The notes under the pieces: model-generated
The model's database searches: none
The model's input: only the letters and a program-made list of their open reading frames with translations
Told to the model about the DNA's origin: nothing
In this document: piece after piece, positions 62,506-64,000 of the stretch
Numbering within the stretch: position 1 is the first letter of the stretch
How the letters are laid out: each line of letters starts with the position of its first letter
Made by a program: the position numbers and the translations under genes
DNA from: Bedellia somnulentella
Taxonomy: Eukaryota > Arthropoda > Insecta > Lepidoptera > Bedelliidae
NCBI GenBank assembly: GCA_963576735.1
Contig: OY755178.1
Span: 19,468,001-19,532,000 of the forward strand
DNA length: 64,000 nt
Direction: 5' to 3'

Positions 62506-62881
62506 ATAACATAAACGTTAACATAACATAAACGTTCACGCCGAATATCCCCGAAGGGGTTGGCAGAGGTACTAATACTTCTGAACATCACGTGACATTG
62601 TCACCTGGTGTTCAGAGTACCCACGTTTTGCATGGACAGTGTACTCACGTGATAGGGGGCAGGCCTATCGCCGTTTTGTACGAATACACTGTCACATGAC
62701 TAAGTACAACTCAGGCATGTGGGTTTCCTCACGATGTTTTCCCTCACCGTTAACAACCATGATAAATTAACCACACATATGTCTTTAGAAAAGACAAATT
62801 GGTGTAGGCCCGACCCAGGATTTGAACACTAGTCGTTTGCACGATAACCGAGTGTTCTACCCACTGGGCTATCACGGTCTT
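62506..62881 (-). mobile_element. SINE-B copy, full length (best example)
   Basis: In minus sense: tRNA-like head ATAGCCCAGTGGGTAGAACA (A box, near 62870-62850), the B box GTTCAAATCC (near 62829-62820), core GTTAACGGTGAGGGAAAACA and CGTGAGGAAACCCACATGCC (near 62758-62715), then the tail CTCTGCCAACCCCTTCGGGG, GGCGTGAACGTTTATG. The tail start CTCTGCC-ACCCC and GGCGTGA match the RTE-like LINE 3' end. Confidence 0.88.
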
Positions 62882-62916
62882 CTAATTAAAAATACGTAAA
62901 TATACATACATATAAT

Positions 62917-62962
62917 CAATATATATATATATATATATACACATACATACATATATATATAC
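62917..62962. repeat. (AT)n / (ATAC)n microsatellite
   Basis: ATATATATATATATATATAC followed by CATACATACATATATATA, at the tail of the next SINE-A copy. Confidence 0.8.
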
Positions 62963-63192
62963 TCACGGCTATAGATCCCTTGAAGGGGTAGCCAGAGCTA
63001 AGGAATAAGAAATTCCTCAGCCACTTTTGGAAAATTGAGTGGGCAAAAGATGGTTGAATAATGGTTTTTGTTGATGGGTCTCCAACCACATCACCCAATG
63101 TTCCCTTAAAAGCCCCAATACCGTTAGTCGCCTCCAACGTACACCCACCGAAAGTAATGGGGTAGCGCTATTCTAAGCCGGCACTACACAGC
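62960..63192 (-). mobile_element. SINE-A copy, full length
   Basis: ACTCACGGCTATAGATCCC tail, GGGTCTCCAACCACATCACC and the head GCCGGCACTACACAGC. Confidence 0.87.
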
Positions 63193-63324
63193 ATTAATTA
63201 AAATTATATGTATACACATACAAACATATGTGTAATACCTAAATGTCTACTGAGTTATACATGAAAAACTATGGCTATATTTATAAAATACACACATATT
63301 TATCATATAAATACAATACACACC

Positions 63325-63520
63325 TGGACCAAATAGAGTGTGTGCTCAAAAAGGCCGGCGTCCGAAGTATGAAGAATAAAAGAGCATGTATGAGAAGAAT
63401 GATGAATGTAACAGAAGCAAAAGTAATTTGCCTGGATCGTACAAAGTGGCGATCGATAGTCTCTGCCTACCCCAATGGGAACAATGGGCGTGAGTATAAG
63501 TAAGTAAGTAAATACAAGCC
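63325..63520 (+). mobile_element. RTE-like LINE 3' end, 5'-truncated
   Basis: [20 protein letters not shown], then [20 protein letters not shown], is open to 63503 and is followed by AAGTAAGTAAGTAAAT. The 5' side is truncated at about 63325. Confidence 0.8.
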
Positions 63521-63894
63521 TTCATCGGGAACCCCCGACTTCCAAGTCCAAAAGCTAGTTACGTCCGATTTAGGCCATGGAATTTATCGGAATAATTATT
63601 GAAATGTAGGGTTTTTAAATGATGAGGTGAAGGTTGCAATAATATTATTTATTTAAATGATTAAACGGGCATATGAAATATCAATAATTTCTTTTAGTTT
63701 TCTTATTTGATACATTCATAATCACTCAAAGCTATAAATTCCAAAAGCGGAAAAAAAGAGTAAAAGTAAAAGATATTTATTTGGCAAACTAGTGGATCGG
63801 CCCAGCTTCGCACGGGTAGCGTTGTTTTTTAAATATCTGAGTTTCTCCAGCTTTTCTGCTCAAGCTTTGTGAAATTTAGCGCAGTGATGGGAAT
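63520..63894. other. No gene; short retroposon phrases
   Basis: A SINE-A tail-like piece lies at 63717-63745, and GGATCGGCCCAGCTTCGCAC at 63794-63813 is a common retroposon head phrase. Otherwise unassigned. Confidence 0.35.
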
Positions 63895-64000
63895 TTATAG
63901 CACACCACCGCCATGCGCCCCCGCGCCGCCTCCCTGCTGCAGAGGGTGCGGGCCAGCCCCAACAACATCCTGCAAGCTATTGCGGATAGGGTGGATTCGC
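63895..64000 (+). other. Partial GC-rich reading frame at the window edge
   Basis: From ATG 63914 the frame reads MRPRAASLLQRVRASPNNIL, then QAIADRVDS, and runs off the end. The abrupt switch to GC-rich sequence suggests the start of a retroelement body or an exon. I do not recognise the protein. Confidence 0.3.

Overview
This is a eukaryotic, AT-rich, repeat-loaded window that looks like a butterfly or moth genome. That is an inference from the transposon mix: RTE-like LINEs, two abundant SINE families ending like the LINE, a Dong/R4-like LINE in a TAA repeat, a CsRn1-like Ty3/gypsy element and mariners. Only two host genes are convincing. Their exons are short, GC-rich and lie far apart.

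Host genes. A minus-strand gene for the autophagy PROPPIN WIPI2/Atg18a runs from its ATG at 47268 to its stop at 14231 (about 33 kb). I could place seven exons with compatible splice phases, but about 150 central residues are absent from the visible sequence. A 200-N gap (28500-28699) lies in the right interval. A plus-strand CCDC137 homologue (48043-59699) is complete: six exons, 270 residues, all phases consistent. The two genes are head to head, with start codons separated by a 774-bp shared 5' region.

Region by region. 138-6541 is a nested block: a long inverted repeat encloses a MITE and a full-length but mutated RTE-like LINE, and a 2.7-kb hAT-like element with clean 8-bp target duplications sits inside the LINE's reverse transcriptase. 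7300-11200 holds SINE copies and a region rich in ACGGC/GCCGT motifs. 11288-12578 is an intact-looking mariner with an empty-site copy of its target beside it. 14771-16310 is a dead mariner carrying a SINE. 16.3-25.6 kb is Atg18a intron with MITEs, a decayed LINE and a minus-strand RTE copy lacking its RT. 26-30 kb has a Jockey-like LINE, a BEL/Pao remnant and gap 1. 31.5-44.8 kb is one large intron of mostly unrecognised sequence, ending in a LINE with a Dong/R4-like element in its TTA tail. 45-47 kb is intron 1. 48-60 kb is CCDC137, whose introns hold SINEs, gap 2 inside a long inverted repeat, and a Ty3/gypsy element with identical LTRs. 60-64 kb is SINE-dense flank ending in an unidentified partial reading frame.

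The most interesting biology is the relation among the retroposons. The commonest SINE (called SINE-A here) resembles the RTE-like LINE at both its 5' and 3' ends. A second, tRNA-headed SINE (SINE-B) shares the 3' end. This suggests two families using one LINE's machinery. Repeat boundaries are by eye and approximate unless terminal repeats or target duplications are stated.
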